Shown here: positions 1 to 7,369 of the stretch, piece by piece
How positions within the stretch are numbered: the stretch's first letter is position 1
How the letters are laid out: each line of letters starts with the position of its first letter
Origin: Candidatus Hydrogenedentes bacterium UBA2224
Lineage (GTDB): Bacteria; Hydrogenedentota; Hydrogenedentia; Hydrogenedentales; SLHB01
Reading direction: 5' to 3'
Assembly (NCBI GenBank): GCA_002348185.1
Contig: DDYW01000126.1
Span: 1-14,310 of the forward strand
Length of the DNA: 14,310 nt
The notes under the pieces: generated by a model
Seen by the model: only the letters and a program-made list of their open reading frames with translations
Told to the model about the DNA's origin: nothing
Database searches by the model: none
Made by a program: the position numbers and the translations under genes

Positions 1-488
1 ATGGGATCCTCGACGGTGATGATGTGGCATTCGCGGCTTTTGTTAATGAGGTCGATGATGGACGCCTGCGTGGTGGTTTTGCCGTGTCCGGTGGGCCCGG
101 TGACGAGAATGAGTCCCTGCTTTCGCTGCGCGAGGGATTCCACGACTTCGGGCAGCCCGAGCTTGTCGAGGGAGGGGATTTTCTCCGGGATCGGCCGGTA
201 GGCGGCGGTGACGGACTGTTTCTGGTAGTAGACGTTGACGCGGAACCGGTGTTTCCGGCCGACGGCCAGCGAGAAGTCGAGTTCCTTGTCTTCCTCGAAT
301 TTCTTTCTCTGTTCGGGGCTGAGGGCGGTGTAGATGAGCTTCTTGCTGTCTTCGGCCGTGAGGGCGTCGCTTCGCGTGCGGTACAAGCGGCCGTTGACCC
401 GCAACATGGGGGGCGCCCCCGCACTGATCAGCAGGTCCGACGCATTCTGTTTGGCAACGAGATCAAACAAGGATTCCAGTTGCTGCAT
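1..488 (-). CDS. pilT: PilT-type type IV pilus retraction ATPase, N-terminal 162 residues (cut by window edge)
   Basis: Cytoplasmic hexameric ATPase of the type IV pilus motor; PilT powers pilus retraction and twitching. The reading frame runs off the left edge, so only about the first 162 residues are present (the family is usually about 340-370). Visible: the N-terminal PAS-like domain opening with MQQLESLFDLVAKQNASDLL and the 'ASDL...G.PP..RVNG' signature (residues 16-34), then the RecA-like core with Walker A GPTGHGKTTT at 131-140 and the start of the Asp box (TVEDP, 158-162). The histidine in the P-loop replaces the usual serine, but the GxxxxGK[ST] pattern is intact. The ATG at 488 has a good ribosome binding site (AGGAAAGGTGAG just upstream). 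PilU, a close paralogue, cannot be excluded without the C-terminus. The upstream neighbour on the same strand is the transglutaminase gene, 277 bp away, so it probably has its own promoter. Confidence 0.88.
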   Translation of the reverse strand, partial: MQQLESLFDLVAKQNASDLLISAGAPPMLRVNGRLYRTRSDALTAEDSKKLIYTALSPEQRKKFEEDKELDFSLAVGRKHRFRVNVYYQKQSVTAAYRPIPEKIPSLDKLGLPEVVESLAQRKQGLILVTGPTGHGKTTTQASIIDLINKSRECHIITVEDP

Positions 489-621
489 GGTCTCACCTTT
501 CCTGGCTGCGCGGCCCGTGCCGCGCGATGGTCGTGTGCGTCATTCAGAGAACTCCGCGGAAATGCATCCTCCCCGATGCGCGGAACCTCCGTTCCCCCAC
601 GCAATGCCTGACATGCGCTTC

Positions 622-650
622 ATGATAGCCTCCGCGGAGGCGCGATGCAA
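622..650 (-). promoter_or_regulatory. candidate sigma70-like promoter for pilT with a palindromic spacer
   Basis: On the minus strand TTGCAT (650-645) and TATCAT (627-622) are separated by exactly 17 bp. The -10 matches consensus at five of six positions, the -35 at three of six. The spacer holds the perfect 14-bp palindrome GCCTCCGCGGAGGC (628-641), which could be an operator. It implies a leader of roughly 125 nt before the pilT ATG. Prediction from motif and spacing only. Confidence 0.3.
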
Positions 651-680
651 TCACGCCGTGCCAGGCGCTTGCATGACCCC

Positions 681-768
681 CGGTTTTTTGATATGGGCCG
701 TATAGGGCCTATATGTCCTATACAACCGATAGGCGGAAGAAGACACGTCATGAACGGACGCCGCTTCA
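681..768 (+). pseudogene. relic of a four-helix-bundle gene: leader plus first codons only
   Basis: Positions 695-768 align without gaps, at about four identical bases in five, to 5176-5249, the leader and first codons of the four-helix-bundle gene downstream. Shared parts in order: TTGATA, 16 bp, TATATG; the inverted repeat around TATATG; the 9-bp phased units; the Shine-Dalgarno position (degraded here to GGAAGAAG, against AAAGGAGG at the other locus); CACGTC; and a start codon (ATG at 750 here, GTG at 5231 there) followed by Asn and a similar codon run to TTCA. After 768 the similarity stops, and the sequence is the antisense of the transglutaminase gene. No four-helix protein can be made here. 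It is best read as the truncated end of an earlier insertion or duplication. Confidence 0.7.
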
Positions 769-2829
769 GGGGTGGGTTTCGGGGTGGGCCGTGGCGGTTT
801 GCAGTTGATTCTCCAGATGCTCGAGCGCGTCGGCGGGGATGTCGGGACGGTAGCGGACTTCGACGTAGGCGGTGTACCAGGCCGCGGGGCGGCTCATGCC
901 GGCCTCCCGAAGTCGCCGTGCGAAGCGGCTCAGGGTTTCGCCCCGGGCGCGGGTGTGGCCGTTTGCCGCGACATGGGCGTCCATGCGGGCAAGCATTGCC
1001 CGGCATTGTGTGACCTGGGGAGACACGGAGACGCCGCGCCGCTGCGGCCGCGGTTTCCAGCGCCGCCGCACGAGCAGCGCCGTCAGGACGGTCAGCGCGG
1101 CCCAGCCCCAGAGGCTGGTGAACAGGGCGTTCAGCAGATCCCGCACGAGCACCCCGGCGGCCAGGAGCAGGGCGGCGAAATCGCCCCGGGCCAGGGCTTC
1201 GCGGAACGCCTGGAGCCGGTACTTGAGGAGATCGAGGAGCTGCCGCCAAGGGCTTGCTTCGGGGGAGGGCCGTCCGCCCGGGGGCGTGGCCTCGACGAGA
1301 ACCCATCCGCGCTCGGGATCGTAGGCTTCCACCCAGGCGTGGGCGTCCTTGTCGCGGGCGAGCCAGTAGCCGCCGTAGGTGTTCTTGGAGCCGACCAGGT
1401 AGCCGGTGACGTAGCGGGCGGGGACGCCCGCGAGGCGAAGCAGGAGGGCCGCGCCGCTGGCGAAGTATTCGCAGTGCGCGGGGGGGCGCTGGAGCAGGAA
1501 ATAGGTGATGGGATCTTCGTCCTCGGGGATTTGGATGCCGAACTCGTAGCTGAAATTCGAGGTGAAGAACCGGGTGACGGCCTCGATTTTCTCACGGGTC
1601 GTCGTGCATTGGCCGGTGAGGGTTCGGGCCAGGTCGCGGACGCGCGGGTCGGTCGTTTCGGGGAGGTGGAGCAGTTGTTCGCACCGGGCCTCGTCCACCG
1701 GCTCAAACGCGGGATTCACAGGGGCAGCCACGCGGTAAGACGAGTCGCGGGCCATCGTGCTGGCAATGGGCGTGCCCTCGCGATCGACAGAGACTGTGCC
1801 GCCGTAGGTGTACAGGTAGACGGCCCCCAGGGGGGCGAACGCGGCCCGGTCCGTTCGCCCGGTCGGATACATGGCCAGGAGCCGCCAGTCGCCGGCTTCG
1901 GAAGGCGCTTCGCGCAGGCGCAGCGCCGTTTCGCCGGGCTGGGGTCTGGGCGCGTTCGCGGGAGGAACGGCGGGCTCGGCCTGGGTGTATTCGCCGCGGA
2001 TTTCCCAGTTGTTGCCCTGAAAGGTGTCGAAGGCCAGACCGCGCAGGTATCCCGGGGGGGTATCAGAGAAGATACGCAAGGCCACGGCGGTACCGCCTTC
2101 GGCCTGCATGGCCGCGACGCTGCCCAACCGTGCGGAACGGGAGAATCCGACCGAACCGCCCTGATTCATGCGGTAGGTCAGCCGCCCTAGGAAGACGTCG
2201 ATAGCGTTTCGGTGGCGGTAGAGCAAGTGGCTGGAGACCGCGCCGCCCGCGATGGCCGCGGCGAGCAGGACCAGCGTGGCAGCGGCAGTCACGCGGGAAC
2301 GGCGGGCCCTTCCGTTGGGAAAGGGCGCGCGAAAGGTCATGTAATACAGCGCGGTGAGCCCGGCCAGGGCCAGGGAGAGCCACAGGTAGGTGGGTTTGTT
2401 TGCCCCGGTGCCCACGGCGGGGATGTTGCCGGCGAGTACCATGGCGTTTGCCGACAGGAGCGGCACGTAGAGCGGCAGCCCGGTGTCGCGCCGGAGAAAC
2501 AGCAATGCGGTCAGAAAGGCGAGCAACGCCTGGGCAATGGCGTGGGCGAGGGAATACTCCATGAGGGGCGATAAAGAGAAGAACGGAAGCGTCGAGTCGC
2601 CGATGGTGGTGAGGGGTTGAAGGCGCCATTTGAGCGCAAAGGCGAGCAGGATGCCCACCAGCACGAGGACCTGGCGTTCGCGCCGCATGCGGAGCTGCCA
2701 CAGACCCGGCGTGCCTGCCAGCGCCACCGCAATCAGGACGGCGGAGAAGTAGTAGTGCTTGGACAAGAGGGCCGTCATCGCGGCGGGGATGGCAATGAGA
2801 CCGAACGTGATGAGGCGCCGTCCGATCAT
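766..2829 (-). CDS. TgpA-like membrane protein with periplasmic transglutaminase domain (DUF3488/transglutaminase family)
   Basis: 687-residue polytopic membrane protein. About seven hydrophobic segments fill residues 6-201; a soluble region follows, with the transglutaminase-like core at about 385-520, then one or two membrane segments (about 551-588) and a C-terminal tail resembling the DUF4129-type end of the family. Catalytic candidates are Cys453 (PPAHCEYFAS), His497 (DAHAWVEAYD) and Glu513 (VLVEATPP). The C-to-H and H-to-acid spacings (44 and 16) agree with the Cys/His/Asp triad I recall for Pseudomonas TgpA, but the acid is Glu. The ATG at 2829 overlaps the DUF58 stop (ATGA), which fixes the start and implies translational coupling. 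Third gene of the MoxR/DUF58/transglutaminase operon, whose exact substrate is unknown; an envelope role is inferred. Its TGA stop lies inside the four-helix relic. Confidence 0.87.
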   Translation of the reverse strand: MIGRRLITFGLIAIPAAMTALLSKHYYFSAVLIAVALAGTPGLWQLRMRRERQVLVLVGILLAFALKWRLQPLTTIGDSTLPFFSLSPLMEYSLAHAIAQALLAFLTALLFLRRDTGLPLYVPLLSANAMVLAGNIPAVGTGANKPTYLWLSLALAGLTALYYMTFRAPFPNGRARRSRVTAAATLVLLAAAIAGGAVSSHLLYRHRNAIDVFLGRLTYRMNQGGSVGFSRSARLGSVAAMQAEGGTAVALRIFSDTPPGYLRGLAFDTFQGNNWEIRGEYTQAEPAVPPANAPRPQPGETALRLREAPSEAGDWRLLAMYPTGRTDRAAFAPLGAVYLYTYGGTVSVDREGTPIASTMARDSSYRVAAPVNPAFEPVDEARCEQLLHLPETTDPRVRDLARTLTGQCTTTREKIEAVTRFFTSNFSYEFGIQIPEDEDPITYFLLQRPPAHCEYFASGAALLLRLAGVPARYVTGYLVGSKNTYGGYWLARDKDAHAWVEAYDPERGWVLVEATPPGGRPSPEASPWRQLLDLLKYRLQAFREALARGDFAALLLAAGVLVRDLLNALFTSLWGWAALTVLTALLVRRRWKPRPQRRGVSVSPQVTQCRAMLARMDAHVAANGHTRARGETLSRFARRLREAGMSRPAAWYTAYVEVRYRPDIPADALEHLENQLQTATAHPETHP

Positions 2830-4075
2830 AGCTGCTCGATGCCTCCGGCAGACACGTCGGAGGGGGAGAGACACAGGATGGGCCCGAGCCAGTCCTCGGC
2901 GGGGCCGTAGTCCATGCTGGGGGGGCCGTCGCGCACGAGGAGGACCCGGGTGCTGCAGCCCGCCTCGACCGCGGTGCGCATGAGGGCTTCGCGCGACGGA
3001 TCCCAGTCGAGGAGCACGCACACGACCGTGGAAATGCTGGCCAGTTCGTCGGCCAGGGCGGGGGCGACTTTGTCAAACGGGTTGCTGCGGCATTCATCGA
3101 CGCAGGCGAGGATTTCCAGGACGTTTTCGAGGTGGGCGGTGTGTCGGCCCGCCCGAAACACGTACAACTCCGGCCCGGCCGCGAAAATGTCGATGATGTA
3201 CTCGCCCCGCGACAGGGCGTCGGCGATCGAGGCGGCGAGACTGACCGCGGCTTCGAGATTCCGAAACCCGCCGCGCGGCCGGAACCAGCGGTTTCGGGCC
3301 ACGTAGGTGTCGAGCACGAGCGCGACACGGCAGTAGTACTCTTCCTGGAATTCGCGGACGACGGGCTGGGCCAGGCGCGCCCACGCGCGGAAATCGATGT
3401 GGCGGATGGGGTCGCCTTCGCGGTATTCGCGGTTGCCGATGTATTCGGGGGATTCGCCGACGTCCGAGGTGAGGGCGATGCCTCCGGGCTGGTAGCGCGT
3501 GCCGATGGGCACGTCAATGCCCGCGATGGGGTGGAAATCGGGCAGCACGAGCAGGCTGGTCTTGCTGTTATGGGCTTTTCCCGCGCGGCAGATGTTGAAG
3601 GGAAACGTCGAAAATACCCGCAGCCGGGGCAGGGGATACAGTCCGCGGCGCAGGGGTTCGAGCGTGATAGGGAGGGTGGCGGTCTCGTGGCGTCCGAGGC
3701 GGGGCAGTTCCCGGTCGGCTTCACGCTGCCGGAGCGGGCGTTGCAGGCCGAAAAAACCGGCGCCGACGGACAGGGCGGGCAGCCAACCCTTGTTGCGCAC
3801 GACGAAGGACCCCGTGACGGGATGCCGGGCGGTCGCTTTGTCGGGGAACTGTCCGTTGACCTCGACGCGGGGCCGTGCGAAGAGATTGACCAGGAACGCG
3901 AGCATCCCGACGCAGAACAGTGCCAGGAAGGTCTGAAACGAGGGGATCTCGAGGGACGGTGCGGCGAGGGTTCCGGTGATGATCCCGGTGACGACGAGGA
4001 TCCGCCCGCCCGGCGTCAGCTTGTACATCCAGAGAAACCGGACGAAGCGTTCGAGGCTGTCGGACCGCTTTCGTT

Positions 4076-4079
<4 letters not shown>
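2826..4079 (-). CDS. DUF58 domain protein, membrane anchored
   Basis: 417-residue protein with two hydrophobic segments near the N-terminus (about 26-44 and 49-67), a beta-rich extracytoplasmic or linker portion (70-200), then the DUF58 signature: REYREGDPIRHIDFRAWAR (217-235), VREFQEEY (241-248) and a VWA-like strand LVLDT (254-258). The DUF58 region resembles a von Willebrand A fold whose metal site (DxSxS) is reduced to DTYVA, as is common in the family. DUF58 proteins nearly always sit beside MoxR AAA+ ATPases and are thought to be their partners or substrates; the biochemical activity is not established. The ATG at 4079 overlaps the moxR stop as ATGA, and its own stop overlaps the next start the same way. 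Length and motifs look intact. Confidence 0.9.
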
Positions 4080-5026
<947 letters not shown>

Positions 5027-5094
5027 GCGTGGTCTCCTGTGCGGGCCTCCGTGAAGCGCCGGGCCTCCCCCTGGATCTCGGATTGACGTGCTGC

Positions 5095-5123
5095 ATGCTA
5101 AAGGCTTTCGCGTCCGCCATCAA
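5095..5123 (-). promoter_or_regulatory. candidate promoter of the MoxR operon, with inverted repeat over the -35
   Basis: Minus-strand TTGATG (5123-5118) and TAGCAT (5100-5095) with a 17-bp spacer; each box matches consensus at four of six positions. The -35 lies in an 8-nt gap between perfect 8-bp arms GCGTCCGC (5110-5117) and GCGGACGC (5126-5133), a possible operator. It would start transcription about 60 nt before the moxR ATG. Confidence 0.3.
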
Positions 5124-5168
5124 GTGCGGACGCTGGCGGCCAGGCGGTTTGCAGGACTCCCAGGTCTT

Positions 5169-5196
5169 TTGATATAAGTCTTATAGGACCTATATG
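5169..5196 (+). promoter_or_regulatory. promoter-like TTGATA-16-TATATG ahead of the four-helix-bundle gene
   Basis: TTGATA (5169-5174) and TATATG (5191-5196), spacer 16 bp; the -35 matches consensus at five of six positions. The same two boxes with the same spacing recur in the relic at 688-715 although intervening bases differ, which favours function. Arms CTTATAGGAC (5180-5189) and GTCCTATAAG (5196-5205) form a perfect 10-bp inverted repeat around a 6-nt centre, so the symmetry is centred on the -10 as an operator would be. A strong Shine-Dalgarno AAAGGAGG (5217-5224) sits six bases before the GTG start. Confidence 0.45.
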
Positions 5197-5214
5197 TCCT
5201 ATAAGACCTATAGG
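5178..5214 (+). repeat. upstream 9-bp phased repeat array
   Basis: Four degenerate units in exact 9-bp phase: GTCTTAT, AGGACCTAT, ATGTCCTAT, AAGACCTAT, then AGG. The relic at 695-733 keeps the same phase with different bases (GGGCCGTAT, AGGGCCTAT, ATGTCCTAT, ACAACCGAT, AGG). The array coincides with the promoter and inverted repeat of the four-helix gene. Confidence 0.75.
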
Positions 5215-5230
5215 CGAAAGGAGGCACGTC

Positions 5231-5800
5231 GTGAACGAACACCGTTTCATTCCTCCGCACGGCAACTACCGGGAATTGCTTTCGTACCGCAAGGCGGAGG
5301 TGGTGTATGACGTGACCGTCGGCTTCTGCCGGCGCTTTCTCAGGCAGGGCGACCGCACTACGGACCAGATGGTGCAGGCCGCCCGATAGGGTAAACAGAA
5401 CATCGTCGAAGGGACAAAAGCTTCGGGCACCTCGAAGGAGATGGAGGTCAAACTCATCAACGTTGCCCGGGCCAGTCTGGAGGAGCTTCTCGAGGATTAC
5501 CGTGATTTCCTCAGAGTACGGGGCCTGTCGTTATGGGAAAAAGACTCGCGTGAGGCACAATACATCCGGAAACTCGGCGCATCGTCCGACGCAGCATACG
5601 CGACTTTTCGCGACTTCTGCGAAACCCGCCCGGCCGGTATCGTCGCCAATATTGCGATTTGCCTGATACATCAGGCGAATTATCTTCTCGATCAGCAGTT
5701 GCGCCGGCTGGAAAAGGATTTTGCGGAGCAGGGCGGCCTGCGCGAACGGATGACTCGCGTGCGACTTCAGGCGAGGGCGCGTCCGCGAGACGCGAAGTGA
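5231..5800 (+). pseudogene. four-helix-bundle protein with suffix domain (TIGR02436 plus TIGR04258-like), interrupted by TAG at codon 53
   Basis: Read through one stop, this is a 189-residue protein of the four-helix-bundle group related to proteins encoded in 23S rRNA intervening sequences and to Avd of diversity-generating retroelements. The N-terminal half holds NYRELLSYRKAEVVYDVTV and DQMVQAAR, then TAG (5387-5389), then GKQNIVEG and SKEMEVKLINVARASLEELL in the same frame. The suffix follows (LEDYRDFLRVRGLSLWEKDS) and the tail NIAICLIHQANYLLDQQLRR ... GGLRERMTR, as I recall for the 'suffix' subfamily. Family members normally have Ser at the stop (ARSGKQNI), so TCG to TAG is one base change. 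The GTG start has an excellent AAAGGAGG site. The rest of the frame is intact, suggesting a recent nonsense mutation, a sequencing error or readthrough. Alternatively ATG 5441 could start a 119-residue C-terminal product. Cellular function is unknown for this subfamily. Confidence 0.82.
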
Positions 5801-5825
5801 CCAACCCCCAGGCAGGCCCGCATAC

Positions 5826-5879
5826 GACCTATAGGACTTATAGGACCTATAGGCCCCATAGGACCTATACGACCTATAA
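5826..5879 (+). repeat. downstream 9-bp tandem array, six units
   Basis: Six contiguous 9-mers: GACCTATAG, GACTTATAG, GACCTATAG, GCCCCATAG, GACCTATAC, GACCTATAA. Same core as the array upstream of the four-helix gene, so that gene is bracketed by the repeat. The array starts 26 bp after its stop and ends 67 bp before murB. Open frames through it (Thr-Tyr-Arg or Ile-Gly-Pro periodic) are by-products of the 9-bp period. Confidence 0.85.
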
Positions 5880-5946
5880 GCCCCATTTTTACCCCTCCGC
5901 GCCGCCGTGCAGGAAACCGCCCCGCCAATTGCGGTATTCTCTCGGC

Positions 5947-6834
5947 ATGGAACAGCCACCGTTTGCATTTGCCGAACCGGACTATCCGCTGGCGCCGCTG
6001 ACGCGTTACCGCGTGGGAGGGCCGGCGCGCTGGGCCTTGTTGCCGCGTACCGTCGAGGAGGCGCGGGCGGCCTATGCGTGGATAGCTGCACAACGGACGG
6101 GCGGCGCACCCCTGCGCCGGCTGGTTCTCGGCGGCGGGTCGAATGTGCTGATCAGCGACTGCGGGATTGACGGGGCGGTCCTGGTCACCACGGCGCTCGA
6201 GGGCATCGAGGCGCTGGGCAATGACCGCTACCGCGTGGAATGCGGGGTCGAACTGGGCGACCTGGTACAGGACGTGATGCTCCCCAACAATTACGACGGC
6301 GTGGGCGGCTTGACGGGCATCCCGGGCACGGTAGGCGGCGCCATCTACATGAATGCGGGCACCGTAAACGGGACGACGTGCCAGTGGCTCGAGAGCGTCG
6401 AGGTGGCCGGGGACGGCGGCAGCCGAACGGTCACGACGGACGCGTCGTGTTACGGATACCGGGGCCAGTCGTTTTGTCCGCCGGGGAGCTTAATCCTGCA
6501 GGGGGTGTTCCGTTTTTGTGCGGCCAAGGCGGATCAGCGGGCGGTGTACGCGCATTATATGCAGCGCCGCCGCGAGAAACAGCCGCAGGGCTATTGCTGC
6601 GGCAGCGTGTTCAAGAATCCTCCGGGCGACCATGCGGGGCGCCTGATCGAAGCGTGCGGGTTGAAGGGGACACGGCGGGGCGGCGCCGTGATCAGCCCGG
6701 TGCATGCAAACTTCATCATGAACGACGGCGGCGCGACCTTTGACGACATTCTCAGCCTGCTCCGGCTCTGCCAGACCGCCGTGAAACAGCAATTCGGCGT
6801 GGACCTCGAGCGCGAGGTAATCGTGCTCGACTGA
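5947..6834 (+). CDS. murB: UDP-N-acetylenolpyruvoylglucosamine reductase
   Basis: FAD- and NADPH-dependent cytoplasmic enzyme that reduces UDP-GlcNAc-enolpyruvate to UDP-MurNAc, the second committed step of peptidoglycan precursor synthesis. 295 residues, the short type II form. FAD-binding motifs are GGGSNVLIS (62-70) and GLTGIPGTVGGAIYMNAG (121-138); the substrate motif YRGQS is at 171-175; GSVFKNPPGDHAGRLIEACG (219-238) carries the proton-donor Ser220; HANFIMN is at 253-259; and the C-terminal catalytic Glu is in LERE (287-290). The ATG at 5947 is chosen because homologues begin with a similar 'PLAPLTRYRVGGPA' approach; upstream in-frame ATGs would run through the 9-bp array and the end of the four-helix gene. 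No Shine-Dalgarno is visible, but TATTCT lies six bases before the ATG, so a leaderless transcript is possible. Convergent with the ferredoxin gene, 8 bp apart. Confidence 0.93.
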   Translation: MEQPPFAFAEPDYPLAPLTRYRVGGPARWALLPRTVEEARAAYAWIAAQRTGGAPLRRLVLGGGSNVLISDCGIDGAVLVTTALEGIEALGNDRYRVECGVELGDLVQDVMLPNNYDGVGGLTGIPGTVGGAIYMNAGTVNGTTCQWLESVEVAGDGGSRTVTTDASCYGYRGQSFCPPGSLILQGVFRFCAAKADQRAVYAHYMQRRREKQPQGYCCGSVFKNPPGDHAGRLIEACGLKGTRRGGAVISPVHANFIMNDGGATFDDILSLLRLCQTAVKQQFGVDLEREVIVLD

Positions 6835-6842
6835 AGCGGCGC

Positions 6843-7172
6843 TCAGCCGCCGTAGTTCCGGGGCAACTGGCCTTCGGCGCGGAGGGATTCGACGAGGCGC
6901 ATCACGAGCGGTTCGAGATCGGCCTCGGCGACATGCGAATACCAGACATTGTCGGGGAACACCATAATGTTGGGTCCGTCCTCACAGCGGTCCAGGCAGC
7001 CGGCCTTGCTGACCCGGATACGTCCCCGCAGGCCGCGTTCCTTGATCATGTTCTTGAGTTTGGCATAGAGGACCACTCCGCCGCCGCCGGCACAGCACAC
7101 GCGTTCGCCGGGTGGACGCTGGTTGACGCATACAAAGACGATCTTCTTGTAGGGCATCGCGTGTTCGTGCAT
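6843..7172 (-). CDS. thioredoxin-like [2Fe-2S] ferredoxin
   Basis: 109-residue small redox protein. The ligand pattern of the thioredoxin-fold [2Fe-2S] ferredoxins is present: Cys15 (FVCVNQRPPG), Cys26 or Cys27 (ERVCCAGG), then Cys59 and Cys63 in AGCLDRCEDGPN. NQRPPG after the first Cys, and DGPN...VFPDNVWYS after the last, are typical of the stand-alone family. The tandem Cys26-Cys27 leaves the second ligand ambiguous. The start at 7172 is preferred over a longer frame to 7289 because AAAGG lies seven bases upstream and the extra N-terminus is low-complexity and unlike the family; ATG 7157 has no such site. Electron donor or acceptor partners are not evident from neighbours, murB (convergent) and hisS (divergent). 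Confidence 0.87.
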   Translation of the reverse strand: MHEHAMPYKKIVFVCVNQRPPGERVCCAGGGGVVLYAKLKNMIKERGLRGRIRVSKAGCLDRCEDGPNIMVFPDNVWYSHVAEADLEPLVMRLVESLRAEGQLPRNYGG

Positions 7173-7292
7173 GGCCAGACCTTTGCGATTCGCTTCGGCA
7201 GACTGTGATACCAGAGCGGAGGGCGGCGGGTCCAGTTTTACGGCAAGCCCGCGTCGCCTTCTGCTGGCAGCGTTGGAGGAGCCGCGCATATT

Positions 7293-7320
7293 TTGAAGGC
7301 ATTCGCCGGTTCCGTGTAAA
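7293..7320 (+). promoter_or_regulatory. weak candidate promoter for hisS
   Basis: TTGAAG (7293-7298), 16-bp spacer, TGTAAA (7315-7320), each four of six to consensus, in the divergent ferredoxin/hisS interval. A strong GAGGAAA (7359-7365) precedes the hisS ATG. Confidence 0.25.
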
Positions 7321-7369
7321 CTTCAGCCTTCATTCATGTCCATTTCGCTGACGCCCGCGAGGAAATACG

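Noticed and set aside
772..2190. Long plus-strand open frame opposite the transglutaminase gene
   Set aside because: GC-rich shadow frame; no recognisable domain, while the minus strand has a full-length family protein coupled to its operon.
5231..5800. Diversity-generating retroelement (Avd-like protein)
   Set aside because: The fold family is related, but no reverse transcriptase, template repeat or variable repeat is present, and the suffix domain places it in a different subfamily.
5826..5879. CRISPR-like array
   Set aside because: Units are 9 bp and contiguous with no spacers; no cas genes nearby.
5659..5946. A longer MurB beginning at 5659
   Set aside because: The extension overlaps the end of the four-helix gene and translates the 9-bp array into Thr-Tyr-Arg repeats; MurB homology begins only after 5947.
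5767..6109. Collagen-like or Ser-Tyr-Arg repeat proteins on the minus strand
   Set aside because: The Ile-Gly-Pro and Ser-Tyr-Arg periodicity is an artefact of reading the 9-bp tandem array; no family similarity and no ribosome binding site.
6836..6850. Bidirectional terminator between murB and the ferredoxin gene
   Set aside because: GCGGC-GCTCA-GCCGC can form a 5-bp stem but has no T-tract on either strand and overlaps the ferredoxin stop, so support is too weak.
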